Part shown: positions 16,392-24,870 of the stretch, piece by piece
Layout of the letters: each line of letters opens with the position of its first letter
Numbering within the stretch: the first letter of the stretch is position 1
NCBI GenBank assembly: GCA_014650415.1
Contig: BMUX01000006.1
Location: 62,001-126,000 of the forward strand
Direction of reading: 5' to 3'
Origin: Streptomyces spiroverticillatus
Lineage (GTDB): Bacteria; Actinomycetota; Actinomycetes; Streptomycetales; Streptomycetaceae
DNA: 64,000 bases
Notes under the pieces: model-generated
The model's input: only the letters and a program-made list of their open reading frames with translations
The model's database searches: none
What the model was told of the DNA's origin: nothing
Program-made: the position numbers and the translations under genes

Positions 16392-18026
16392 ATGGGAGTG
16401 ATGGACGTGGCGGACCTGATACCGGCCCCGGTGGCGGTACGGCAGTCCCCCGAGGGCGCGGTACGGCTGGACGCGGCGGCCACCGTGCACGCGGCCCCCG
16501 GCACCGAGGACACCGCGCGCTGGCTGCGCGGAGCGCTCGGTGCCGCGTTCGGCCTGCCGCTGGACCCGGCGGCGCGGGCCGAGGAGGCGACCGTACGGCT
16601 GTCGCTGGACGAGTCGCTGGCGGCGGAGGCGTACCGGCTGGACATCGGCCCCGACGAGGCCGTGCACCTCACCGGTGGCGGCCCGGCCGGTGTCTTCTGG
16701 GGTGCTCAGACGCTCCGGCAGCTCCTGGGGGCGGAGGCGTTCCGCAGCGCGCCGGTCGCGGCGGCGGAGGCGGTGCTTGCGTACCAGCGCATCGAGGACG
16801 CGCCGCGCTTCGGCTGGCGCGGCATGATGCTGGACGTGGCCCGGCACTTCATGCCGAAGAACGACGTCCTGCGCTACCTCGACCTGCTCGCCGCGCACAA
16901 GCTGAACGTCTTCCACTTCCACCTCACCGACGACCAGGGCTGGCGCATCGAGATCAAGCGCCACCCCCGTCTCACCGAGGTCGGCTCCTGGCGGCCGCGC
17001 TCCAAGTGGGGGCACCGGGCGTCGGAGTTGTGGAACGACACCCCGCACGGCGGCTACTACACCCAGGACGACATCCGCGAGATCGTCGCCTACGCCCACG
17101 CCCGGCACATCACCGTCGTCCCCGAGATCGACATCCCGGGCCACTCGCAGGCCGCGATCTCCGCGTACCCGGAACTCGGCAACACCGACGTCGTCGACAC
17201 CTCGGCGCTGGGCGTCTGGGACACCTGGGGCATCAACCCCAACATCCTCGCCCCGACCGACGGCGTCCTGCGCTTCTACGAGGAGGTCTTCGAGGAGGTA
17301 CTCGCCCTCTTCCCCTCGCAGTTCGTGCACATCGGCGGCGACGAGGCCCCCAAGGACCAGTGGAAGCAGTCGCCGACCGCGCAGGCCCGGATCAAGGAAC
17401 TCGGCCTGGCCGACGAGGACGAGCTCCAGTCCTGGTTCATCCGGCACTTCGACACCTGGCTCGCCGAGCGCGGCCGCCGTCTGATCGGCTGGGACGAAAT
17501 CCTGGAGGGCGGCCTCGCCCCCGGCGCAGCGGTGTCCTCCTGGCGGGGCTACCGGGGCGGCATCGCCGCCGCCAAGTCCGGCCACGACGTGGTGATGTGC
17601 CCCGAGCAGCAGGTCTACCTGGACCACCGCCAGCACGGCGGCCCCGACGAACCGATGCCCATCGGCTACGTCCGCACCCTGGAGGACGTCTACCGCTTCG
17701 AGCCCGTCCCGCCGGAGCTCTCGGCCGAGGAGGCCCGGCACGTCCTGGGCACCCAGGCCAACGTGTGGACCGAGGTGATGGAGAACCGCCGCCGCGTCGA
17801 CTACCAGGTCTTCCCCCGCCTCGCCGCCTTCGCCGAGGTCGCCTGGTCGGCCCTGCCCGCCCCGGCCGAACGGGACTTCGCCGCCTTCGCCTCCCGGATG
17901 ACCGAGCACTACGCCCGCCTGGACGCCCTCGGCGTCGACTACCGCCCGCCCGCCGGGCCCCGGCCCGATCAGCAGCGCCCTGGAGTGATCGGACGCCCGA
18001 TCGAGGGGGCGCCCCCAAACGTGTGA
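16392..18026 (+). CDS. Beta-N-acetylhexosaminidase, GH20
   Basis: The 544-residue enzyme has the GH20 N-terminal domain (residues about 1-130) and a catalytic barrel opening with FGWRGMMLDVARHFMPKNDV. It carries HFHLTDDQGWRIEIK and the catalytic pair in HIGGDEAPKDQW (Asp about 317, Glu about 318), which uses substrate-assisted hydrolysis of terminal GlcNAc. There is no signal peptide, so it should act in the cytoplasm on an oligosaccharide brought in by the upstream ABC system. The start at 16392 lacks a strong ribosome site; the ATG at 16401 is an alternative. It is the last gene of the operon. Confidence 0.93.
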   Translation: MGVMDVADLIPAPVAVRQSPEGAVRLDAAATVHAAPGTEDTARWLRGALGAAFGLPLDPAARAEEATVRLSLDESLAAEAYRLDIGPDEAVHLTGGGPAGVFWGAQTLRQLLGAEAFRSAPVAAAEAVLAYQRIEDAPRFGWRGMMLDVARHFMPKNDVLRYLDLLAAHKLNVFHFHLTDDQGWRIEIKRHPRLTEVGSWRPRSKWGHRASELWNDTPHGGYYTQDDIREIVAYAHARHITVVPEIDIPGHSQAAISAYPELGNTDVVDTSALGVWDTWGINPNILAPTDGVLRFYEEVFEEVLALFPSQFVHIGGDEAPKDQWKQSPTAQARIKELGLADEDELQSWFIRHFDTWLAERGRRLIGWDEILEGGLAPGAAVSSWRGYRGGIAAAKSGHDVVMCPEQQVYLDHRQHGGPDEPMPIGYVRTLEDVYRFEPVPPELSAEEARHVLGTQANVWTEVMENRRRVDYQVFPRLAAFAEVAWSALPAPAERDFAAFASRMTEHYARLDALGVDYRPPAGPRPDQQRPGVIGRPIEGAPPNV

Positions 18027-18440
18027 GCCGCGTGGCCAGATGCGCGCCCCACGCGCCCGGCCCTGGGACCGTTCCCTGGAACCGTCCCGGGGCCTTTCCC
18101 GTGCCGCCGTCACCGGTCTCCTGCGCCGGCGGCACCGCATTCCCGCTGCCGTCGTCCGGGACGGCCGGTCGCGCAACGGACCCCCAAACCGTGCAATGTT
18201 GAACAACCACCTTGAAGGGTGCGGGGTTGCCCGAATGATCCGAAGCGTGCTGATGCGGTCAATCCGGCCTCTTCGGGAGGAGCGGCCCAAAGGGGCGGTG
18301 CGCCCCTGCCTGCGGTGGGAAGTCCCAGGGCGGACCCTCGCGTCGGGCCGATTCGAAGATGTGCCAGAGTTGCCACGTCCGGGCCGGGAGCACGTACCGT
18401 ACGGCGCAACAAGGCGGGACACCGGGAAGGGGCAGCTGGG
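18027..18440. other. Intergenic region before the molybdenum hydroxylase operon
   Basis: No credible gene is seen in this 414-bp stretch. It contains TGTTGAACAACC at 18197-18208 (arms GTTG/CAAC), a possible operator for the xanthine-dehydrogenase-like genes. There is also a G-rich/C-rich pair near 18280-18310 that can fold. I could not fix a promoter. Confidence 0.4.
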
Positions 18441-19334
18441 TTGACCACGCACGCACCGCAGGCGGCGCAGTCGGTGACGCTGCCCGCTTCGCTCGACGAG
18501 GCCGTGGCGGCTCTCACCGCCATGCCCGCCGCCGTGCCCGTCGCGGGCGGCACCGACCTGATGGCCGCCGTGAACTCCGGGCACCTGCGCCCCTCGGGGC
18601 TGGTCGGCCTCGGCCGGATCAGCGAGATCCGGGGCTGGCAGTACCAGGACGGGCACGCCCTCCTCGGCGCCGGACTCACCCATGCCCGCATGGGCCGCCC
18701 CGACTTCGCCGCCCTCATCCCCGCCCTCGCCGCCGCCTCCCGCGCCGCGGGCCCGCCGCAGATCCGCAACGCCGGAACGCTCGGCGGCAACATCGTCACC
18801 GCCGCCCCGACCGGCGACTCCCTGCCGGTGCTGGCCGCCCTGGAGGCGACCCTGGTCGTCGCGGGCCCCGGCGGGCAGCGCGACATTCCGGTCTCCCACC
18901 TGCTGGCCGGGCGCGCGATGCTGGAACCCGGCGAGCTCATCGCCTTCGTCCGCGCGCCCCTGCTGCACGCCCCCCAGGTCTTCTTCAAGGCCACCGGCCG
19001 CACCGGCCCCGGCCGCGCCACGGCCTCGGTCGCCCTCGTCCTGGACCCGGCCCGGCGCGGGGTGCGCTGCGCGGTGGGCGCGATCGCGCAGATGCCGCTG
19101 CGCCCGCTGGAGGCCGAGGCGTGGATCGCCTCGCTCATCGACTGGGACGGCGAGCGCCGCCTCGCCCCGGAGGCCTGCGAGGCGTTCGGCGAATACGTCG
19201 CCGCCGCCTGCATCCCGGACCCGCCCCAGCCGGCGGACGGGGGAGAGGCATCGACGCTGCCCCCCGCCGTACTGCACCTGCGGCGCACGGTCGCCGCGCT
19301 GGCCCGACGAGCACTGGGGAGGGCGCTGTCGTGA
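18441..19334 (+). CDS. Molybdenum hydroxylase FAD-binding subunit (XdhB/CoxM-like)
   Basis: The 297-residue protein has the FAD-binding PCMH-type motifs: VPVAGGTDLMAAVNSG near the N-terminus and NAGTLGGNIVTAAPTGDSLP (the second FAD loop). A CO dehydrogenase flavoprotein C-terminal domain follows. It passes electrons between the 2Fe-2S subunit and an acceptor. The best start is the TTG at 18441, with GAAGGGGCAG just upstream; no ATG or GTG in frame is suitably placed. It is the first gene of a three-gene operon joined by 4-nt overlaps. Confidence 0.88.
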   Translation: MTTHAPQAAQSVTLPASLDEAVAALTAMPAAVPVAGGTDLMAAVNSGHLRPSGLVGLGRISEIRGWQYQDGHALLGAGLTHARMGRPDFAALIPALAAASRAAGPPQIRNAGTLGGNIVTAAPTGDSLPVLAALEATLVVAGPGGQRDIPVSHLLAGRAMLEPGELIAFVRAPLLHAPQVFFKATGRTGPGRATASVALVLDPARRGVRCAVGAIAQMPLRPLEAEAWIASLIDWDGERRLAPEACEAFGEYVAAACIPDPPQPADGGEASTLPPAVLHLRRTVAALARRALGRALS

Positions 19335-21580
19335 CGGACAACACCGAGCACACCGAGCACACTGATCACTCCGAGCACACCGGTGGCGACGGCCACCAGC
19401 AGCCGCACGCCCCGGCGTTGGGCCTCACCTCCCACGGCTGGCAGCCGACGCCGCAGGGCGGGGAGTACGACGCCGACGCCACGGCGTTCGTCCAGCTGCC
19501 CGAGGGCTTCGACTTCAGCAGCACCGGCACCCCGCTGGCCGCCCCCGGCCACGACTACGTGCCCCCGCACATCACGGCCCCCCTGGAGACCGGGACCTGG
19601 AACGTCCACCTCCACGAGGACCCGCAGCCCTACCAGGACCCGCAGGGCCAGAACCCGGGCCAGCACGGTCACGCCCCGCAGGGGCAGGGGCAGGGCCTGG
19701 GGCAGGGGCAGGGCCAGCAGCCCTACGGCACGCCGGGGTACGGCGAGTCGGCCCACGGCGAGCACGACCAGGGCGTTCCTGGTGTTCCCGGTGATGCAGG
19801 CGTTTCCGGTGCCGCCGGTGTTGCCGGGGTCCTCGGGGTCCCTGGGGTCCCTGGGGTCCCTGGGGTGCAGACCCACCGGCCGTCGGCCGCTCCGGGCTGG
19901 CCGGAAGCAGGTCACGACGCCGGTGCCACCAGCCAGTGGAACTTCACCGAGGCCCTCGACACCACCCCGTCCACCACCGACCCGCGACCCGCCGCCTCCG
20001 GCCAGGGTGCAAGCCCCGACACCGACGGCGTCGGCGTCGGCACGTCCACGGGCCAGTGGGCGATGCCCTTCACCGACGACGACTCCCGGGACGACTCGGG
20101 CGAGTACCCGGCCCTCGGGGCCGTACAGCCGACCCCGGACACCGGGGCAGTGCCGCGCGTCGCGGGCGTGCCGCACGCCGGAGACGCGTCGCTCCCCGAC
20201 GGCGCGCCGCATGCGTCCGCCGAGCAGGACGTGCACGGCGAGCACGGCGTGCACAGCGAGCCGACCGCCCCGTCCGGTCAGGGGACCGCCCCCGGCGGCC
20301 CGGTGCCTCCGGCGCCCTGGCAGATGCACGGTGCTCCCGCGACCCTCCCCGGCGGTGCCGCCGCACCCTGGGCCCTTCCGGCGGCTCAGCCCACCACCGG
20401 TACCGCCACCTCCGCGGACGAGCCCGTCCCGGGCGACGGCTCGCACCCCACCGCTGCGGGACCCTTCGTGGGACCGGAGGAGCCCTCGACCGGCACCCCC
20501 GCAGCCGGAACGCCCCTCCCGTCCCTCGATTCCGCCTCGGCCCCGGACGCCCCGGCCTCTGCGGCCGACCTCGGCGCAGAGGCCGACACCTCCGAGTCGG
20601 CCAGCGCCCACGCCGGAGAGGACGCCCCGGAGGCCCGCGCAGGCGAGGCAGACGCCGGTCCCGCCTCCCCCGAGCCCGGTGCGGACGAGACCTCCGCCTC
20701 TGAAGTCGTCGCTTCCGAGGCCGTCGCTTCCGAGGCTTCCGCTTCCGAGGCCTCCGCCGCCCCGGACGCCCCGACCGGCGAAGCGACGGCGAGCCCCGAG
20801 GCCCCTCCCGAGGACCCGACCGCCGACCCGGAGGCCGCGGCAGCCGCAGCACCGGACCCCTCCGTCGGCTACGGCACCGAGTACGCCCCCGACTCCGGCC
20901 TCGCTCCCTCCCCGGAGCCGGACTTCGCGCCGTCCTACGCCGCCCCGCACGAGCCCCCGCCCTTCCACGACGCTCCCAGCGAACACCCCAGCGCCTCCTA
21001 CGTGCTGCGGGTCAACGGAGCCGACCGGCCCGTCACCGACGCCTGGATCGGCGAGTCGCTCCTGTACGTACTGCGCGAGCGCCTCGGCCTCGCCGGCGCC
21101 AAGGACGGCTGCTCCCAGGGCGAGTGCGGCGCCTGTGCCGTCCAGGTCGACGGGCGCCTCGTCGCCTCCTGCCTGGTCCCCGCGGCCACCACCGCCGGCT
21201 CCGAGGTCCGTACCGTCGAGGGCCTGGCCACCGACGGCGAACCCTCCGACGTCCAGCGGGCCCTGGCCAACTGCGGTGCCGTCCAGTGCGGCTTCTGCAT
21301 CCCCGGCATGGCGATGACCGTCCATGACCTGCTCGAAGGCAATCACGCGCCGACCGAGCTGGAGACCCGGCAGGCCCTGTGCGGCAACCTCTGCCGCTGC
21401 TCCGGCTACCGGGGCGTCCTGGAGGCCGTGCGCGACGTCGTCGCCGAACGCGAAGCCAGCGCCGAAGCCGCCGCCACCGGCCCCACCTCGGACGAGGCCC
21501 GCATCCCGCACCAGGCATCCCCCGGCGCGGGCAGCGCCCAGCACACCCTTCACCACCCGCACGACGGAGGCATGGCGTGA
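19331..21580 (+). CDS. 2Fe-2S subunit of molybdenum hydroxylase with 556-residue low-complexity N-terminus
   Basis: Only the C-terminal part (residues about 557-711) is the expected enzyme subunit. It begins YVLRVNGADRPVTDAWIGES, with the plant-type cluster CSQGECGAC...C (Cys 594, 599, 602, 614) and the second cluster CGFCIPG...CGNLCRCSG. The preceding 556 residues are rich in Pro, Gly, Ala, Ser, Glu and His, and include a Gly-Gln block and a collagen-like GVPGVPGVPGVPGVQ run. Family members are normally about 160-200 residues. The frame stays open with normal codon bias, and the GTG at 19331 overlaps the FAD gene by 4 nt, so the extension looks real. Its role is unknown; an internal start near 20990 cannot be excluded. 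Confidence 0.8.
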   Translation: MTDNTEHTEHTDHSEHTGGDGHQQPHAPALGLTSHGWQPTPQGGEYDADATAFVQLPEGFDFSSTGTPLAAPGHDYVPPHITAPLETGTWNVHLHEDPQPYQDPQGQNPGQHGHAPQGQGQGLGQGQGQQPYGTPGYGESAHGEHDQGVPGVPGDAGVSGAAGVAGVLGVPGVPGVPGVQTHRPSAAPGWPEAGHDAGATSQWNFTEALDTTPSTTDPRPAASGQGASPDTDGVGVGTSTGQWAMPFTDDDSRDDSGEYPALGAVQPTPDTGAVPRVAGVPHAGDASLPDGAPHASAEQDVHGEHGVHSEPTAPSGQGTAPGGPVPPAPWQMHGAPATLPGGAAAPWALPAAQPTTGTATSADEPVPGDGSHPTAAGPFVGPEEPSTGTPAAGTPLPSLDSASAPDAPASAADLGAEADTSESASAHAGEDAPEARAGEADAGPASPEPGADETSASEVVASEAVASEASASEASAAPDAPTGEATASPEAPPEDPTADPEAAAAAAPDPSVGYGTEYAPDSGLAPSPEPDFAPSYAAPHEPPPFHDAPSEHPSASYVLRVNGADRPVTDAWIGESLLYVLRERLGLAGAKDGCSQGECGACAVQVDGRLVASCLVPAATTAGSEVRTVEGLATDGEPSDVQRALANCGAVQCGFCIPGMAMTVHDLLEGNHAPTELETRQALCGNLCRCSGYRGVLEAVRDVVAEREASAEAAATGPTSDEARIPHQASPGAGSAQHTLHHPHDGGMA

Positions 21581-23880
21581 GCAACGACGCGGCCACCGCG
21601 ACCGCAGCGGTCGGCGGCACGCAGCAGGAACAGCCCGCCCACGGCCTCGGCGCCTCGCTCCCCGCAGCCGACGCCCGCGCCAAGACCGAGGGCACCTTCC
21701 CCTACGCGGCCGACCTGTGGGCCGAGGGCCTGCTGTGGGCCGCGATCCTGCGCTCCCCGCACGCGCACGCCCGGATCCTCTCCGTCGACACGTCCGCCGC
21801 GGCAGCCATGCCCGGCGTCCGTGCCGTCGTCACCCACACCGACGTCCCCGGTGACCCGCACTACGGCCGCAAGGTCATCGACCGCCCGGTCTTCGCGTAC
21901 GACCTGGTCCGCCACCACGGCGAGCCGATCGCCGCCGTCGCCGCCGACCACCCCGACACGGCCCGGCTGGCCGCCGCCGCGATCGCCGTCGAGTACGAGG
22001 TCCTCGAACCGGTCACCGACCCCGAGCATGCCTTCGCCGCCGAACCCCTGCACCCCGACGGCAACCTGATCCGGCACATCCCGCTCAGCTTCGGCGACCC
22101 CGAGGCCAGTGGCGAGGTCGTCGTCGAGGGCCTGTACCGGATCGGTCGCCAGGACCCCGCCCCCATCGGTGCCGAGGCCGGGCTCGCCGTGCCCCGCCCC
22201 GACGGCGGCGTCGAGATCTACACTGCCTCCACCGACCCGCACACCGACCGTGACCTGGCCGCCGCCAGCTTCGGCCTGGACCGCGAACGCGTGAAGATCG
22301 TCGTCACCGGTGTGCCCGGAGCCACCGGCGACCGCGAGGACGCCGGCTTCCAACTCCCGCTCGGATTGCTGGCGTTGCGCACCGGCTGCCCGGTCAAGCT
22401 GGCCGCGACCCGTGAGGAGTCCTTCCTCGGCCACGCCCACCGCCACCCGACCCTGCTGCGCTACCGCCACCACGCGGACGCCGAGGGCCGCCTTGTCAAG
22501 GTCGAGGCGCAGATCCTGCTCGACGCGGGTGCGTACGCCGACGACTCGTCCGAGTCCCTCGCCGCCGCCGTGTCCTTCGCCTGCGGTCCTTATGTCGTCC
22601 CGCACGCCTTCATCGAGGGCTGGGCCGTCCGCACCAACAACCCCCCGTCCGGCCACGTCCGCGGCGAGGGCGCCCTCCAGGTGTGCGCCGCGTACGAGGG
22701 CCAGATGGACAAGCTCGCGGCCAAGCTGGGCCTGGAGCCCGCCGAGCTGCGCATGCGCAACGTCCTGGCCACCGGTGACCTGCTGCCCACCGGCCAGACC
22801 GTCACCTGCCCGGCTCCCGTCGCCGAACTCCTGCGTGCTGTACGGGACTTCCCGCTGCCCACCCTCCCCAAGGACTCCCCGGAAGAGGGCTGGCTGCTCC
22901 CCGGCGGTCCTGAGGGAGCGGGTGAACCGAGCGCCGTCCGCAGAGGCGTCGGCTACGCCCTGGGCATGGTGCACATGCTCGGTGCGGAGGGGGCCGACGA
23001 GGTCTCCACGGCCACCGTGAAGGTCCACGACGGCATCGCCACCGTCATCTGCGCCGCCGTGGAGACCGGGCAGGGCTTCTCGACGCTGGCCCGCCAGATC
23101 GTCCAGGAGACCCTGGGCATCGACGAGGTGCACGTCGCCTCCGTCGACACCGACCAGCCCCCGGCCGGGCCGGCCACTCACGGCCGCCACACCTGGGTCT
23201 CCGGCGGTGCGGTCGAGCGGGCCGCGAAGATGGTCCGCACCCAGCTCCTCCAGCCGCTGGCCCACAAGTTCGGCATGTCCACCGAACTCCTCTCCATCGC
23301 CGACGGCAAGATCACCTCCTACGACGGTGTTCTGAGCACCACCGTCACCGAGGCCATGGACGGCAAGGAACTGTGGGCCACCGCCCAGTGCCGCCCGCAC
23401 CCCACCGAACCCCTGGACGAAACCGGGCAGGGCGATGCCTTCGTCGGACTCGCCTTCTGCGCGGTCCGCGCGGTCGTGGACGTCGACATCGAACTCGGCT
23501 CCATCCGCGTCGTGGAGATGGCGGTCGCCCAGGACGTCGGCCGGGTCCTCAATCCGGCACAGCTCGCCGCCCGTATCGAAGCCGGCGTCACCCAGGGCGT
23601 CGGGGCCGCCCTGACGGAGAACCTCCGCACCCCGCGAGGCCTTGTGCGCCATCCCAACCTCACGCACTACGCCCTGCCGACGGCCCTGGACGCCCCGGAC
23701 ATCCGGATCGTCAAGCTGGTCGAGGAGCGTGACGTCGTCGCCCCGTTCGGCGCCAAGGCGGCGAGTGCGGTGCCCGTCGTCACCTCGCCCGCCGCGGTCG
23801 CCTCGGCGGTCCGGGCCGCCACGGGCCGGCCGGTCAACCGGCTGCCGATCAGGCCTCAGGCGGCTGTCAGCAACCCTTAG
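21577..23880 (+). CDS. Molybdenum-binding subunit of xanthine dehydrogenase-type hydroxylase, catalytic Glu absent
   Basis: The 767-residue protein has the aldehyde oxidase/xanthine dehydrogenase hammerhead domain (GTFPYAADLWAEGLLWAAIL) and Mo-cofactor domains (DPHTDRDLAAASFGLDRERV, NNPPSGHVRGEGALQV, MAVAQDVGRVLNPAQLAARI, GVTQGVGAALTEN). Near the C-terminus, however, the usual GAKGVGE motif with the catalytic Glu reads GAKAASA (about residues 725-731). The Glu is therefore replaced by Ala, which predicts loss or change of classic hydroxylation. Other motifs look intact. The start is a GTG overlapping the Fe-S gene by 4 nt. The substrate cannot be predicted. Genuine xanthine dehydrogenase activity is doubtful. 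Confidence 0.85.
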   Translation: MSNDAATATAAVGGTQQEQPAHGLGASLPAADARAKTEGTFPYAADLWAEGLLWAAILRSPHAHARILSVDTSAAAAMPGVRAVVTHTDVPGDPHYGRKVIDRPVFAYDLVRHHGEPIAAVAADHPDTARLAAAAIAVEYEVLEPVTDPEHAFAAEPLHPDGNLIRHIPLSFGDPEASGEVVVEGLYRIGRQDPAPIGAEAGLAVPRPDGGVEIYTASTDPHTDRDLAAASFGLDRERVKIVVTGVPGATGDREDAGFQLPLGLLALRTGCPVKLAATREESFLGHAHRHPTLLRYRHHADAEGRLVKVEAQILLDAGAYADDSSESLAAAVSFACGPYVVPHAFIEGWAVRTNNPPSGHVRGEGALQVCAAYEGQMDKLAAKLGLEPAELRMRNVLATGDLLPTGQTVTCPAPVAELLRAVRDFPLPTLPKDSPEEGWLLPGGPEGAGEPSAVRRGVGYALGMVHMLGAEGADEVSTATVKVHDGIATVICAAVETGQGFSTLARQIVQETLGIDEVHVASVDTDQPPAGPATHGRHTWVSGGAVERAAKMVRTQLLQPLAHKFGMSTELLSIADGKITSYDGVLSTTVTEAMDGKELWATAQCRPHPTEPLDETGQGDAFVGLAFCAVRAVVDVDIELGSIRVVEMAVAQDVGRVLNPAQLAARIEAGVTQGVGAALTENLRTPRGLVRHPNLTHYALPTALDAPDIRIVKLVEERDVVAPFGAKAASAVPVVTSPAAVASAVRAATGRPVNRLPIRPQAAVSNP

Positions 23881-23919
23881 CCGCGCAGCAACTCATGAGA
23901 CGCGTACGGCAGTTCTCGA

Positions 23920-23925
23920 TACGGT
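23920..23925 (+). promoter_or_regulatory. -10 element of a leaderless promoter
   Basis: TACGGT is followed by 6 nt and the ATG at 23932, so transcription should begin at the start codon. No ribosome-binding site is visible. Confidence 0.5.
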
Positions 23926-23931
23926 CCTTTC

Positions 23932-24486
23932 ATGGTCGACTCCAAGATTGCAGAACTGGATTCCGCCGTCGTTCTCGTGACGGGCGCGATGGCCGCGGGG
24001 AAGTCCACCGTCGCCCAGGCGCTTGCCGAGCGGCTGCCTCGTGCCGTACATGTCCGCGGGGACGTCTTCCGGCGGATGGTGGTGTCGGGCCGCGTCGAGA
24101 TGACCCCTGACGCGGGCGAGGAGGCGCTGGCCCAACTCCGGCTCCGCTACCGGCTTTCCGCCGTCACCGCCGACACGTACGCCTCGGAGGGGTTCACCGC
24201 AGTCGTGCAGGACATCGTCCTCGGCGAGGAACTGGAGAGGTACGTCGGCCTGGTGCGCACCAAGCCGCTGTACGTCGTCGTCCTCGCCCCGGACGCCGGG
24301 GCCCTCGCCGCCAGGGAGGAGGGGCGGGCGAAGACCGGTTACAGCGAGGGATGGACCCCTGCCCTCATGGACCAGGGCATGCGGGAGACCACCCCGAGGA
24401 TCGGCCTGTGGCTGGACTCCTCGGAACTGACCCCGAAGGGCACCGTCGACGAGATCCTCGTGCGGCTGAGTGAGGCGAGGGTGTAG
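23932..24486 (+). CDS. P-loop small-molecule kinase/phosphotransferase (AAA_33-like)
   Basis: The 184-residue protein has a Walker A motif VTGAMAAGKSTVAQALAERL near residue 16 and a hydrophobic strand followed by Asp in TAVVQDIVLG. It belongs to the broad adenylate-kinase-like group that includes chloramphenicol and gluconate kinases and tunicamycin-resistance-type proteins. The substrate is not clear. Residues TPALMDQGMRETTPRIGLWLD near the C-terminus match the group often annotated as phosphotransferase. It stands alone after the molybdenum hydroxylase operon, with its own leaderless promoter. Confidence 0.75.
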   Translation: MVDSKIAELDSAVVLVTGAMAAGKSTVAQALAERLPRAVHVRGDVFRRMVVSGRVEMTPDAGEEALAQLRLRYRLSAVTADTYASEGFTAVVQDIVLGEELERYVGLVRTKPLYVVVLAPDAGALAAREEGRAKTGYSEGWTPALMDQGMRETTPRIGLWLDSSELTPKGTVDEILVRLSEARV

Positions 24487-24650
24487 GGAGCCGACGGCGA
24501 GGCAGGGCAGTGAGGTACCGGGCCTCTCGCGCGGCCGGGGAGAAGGCGGGCCGCGCTGTCCAGTGAGGAGGGCCTGCCGGGAGGAGAGCCGGGTCGGCTC
24601 TCACGGTCTTCCCTATGCAGTTCACAAGGAACCGGCCGCCGCAGCGACTT

Positions 24651-24667
24651 CGCACGAAATTCGTGCG
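24651..24667. promoter_or_regulatory. 17-bp near-perfect palindrome
   Basis: CGCACGAA and TTCGTGCG flank a single A. It lies in the 384-bp gap between the kinase and the lactonase, 204 bp upstream of the latter. It may be an operator or part of a terminator; the absence of a loop favours protein binding. Confidence 0.4.
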
Positions 24668-24801
24668 TGGAAGAGAGTGTGGCACCTGGGTCTGACAATC
24701 GGCCTCTACCCGCTCTGAACTCCGGCTTTCCCTTGTCCTGAGGGACCGGCCCGCTCTGTCGTCCGCCGGGTGCGTGCGGCGTGGTCCCCTTGCCGCTGTC
24801 C

Positions 24802-24817
24802 AGTGGTCTACGCCAGC
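24802..24817. promoter_or_regulatory. DasR-like responsive element, putative
   Basis: AGTGGTCTACGCCAGC matches the remembered dre consensus (A-S-TGGTCTAGACCA-S-T) at 13 of 16 positions. It ends 53 bp upstream of the lactonase start. DasR is the GlcNAc-responsive GntR regulator of Streptomyces. Confidence 0.4.
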
Positions 24818-24870
24818 ATGCGGGGCGCGACACGACGTACCGGTGGGACGGAAGGGGCGTGAGGGACTTC

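Noticed and set aside
18110..21562. Minus-strand open frame of about 1150 codons
   Set aside because: It is antisense to the FAD and Fe-S subunit genes, whose motifs are clear; composition is Gly/Arg-rich as expected for a shadow.
18441..23880. Labelling the operon as functional xanthine dehydrogenase
   Set aside because: The motif carrying the catalytic Glu is missing in the Mo subunit, so only the family name is justified.
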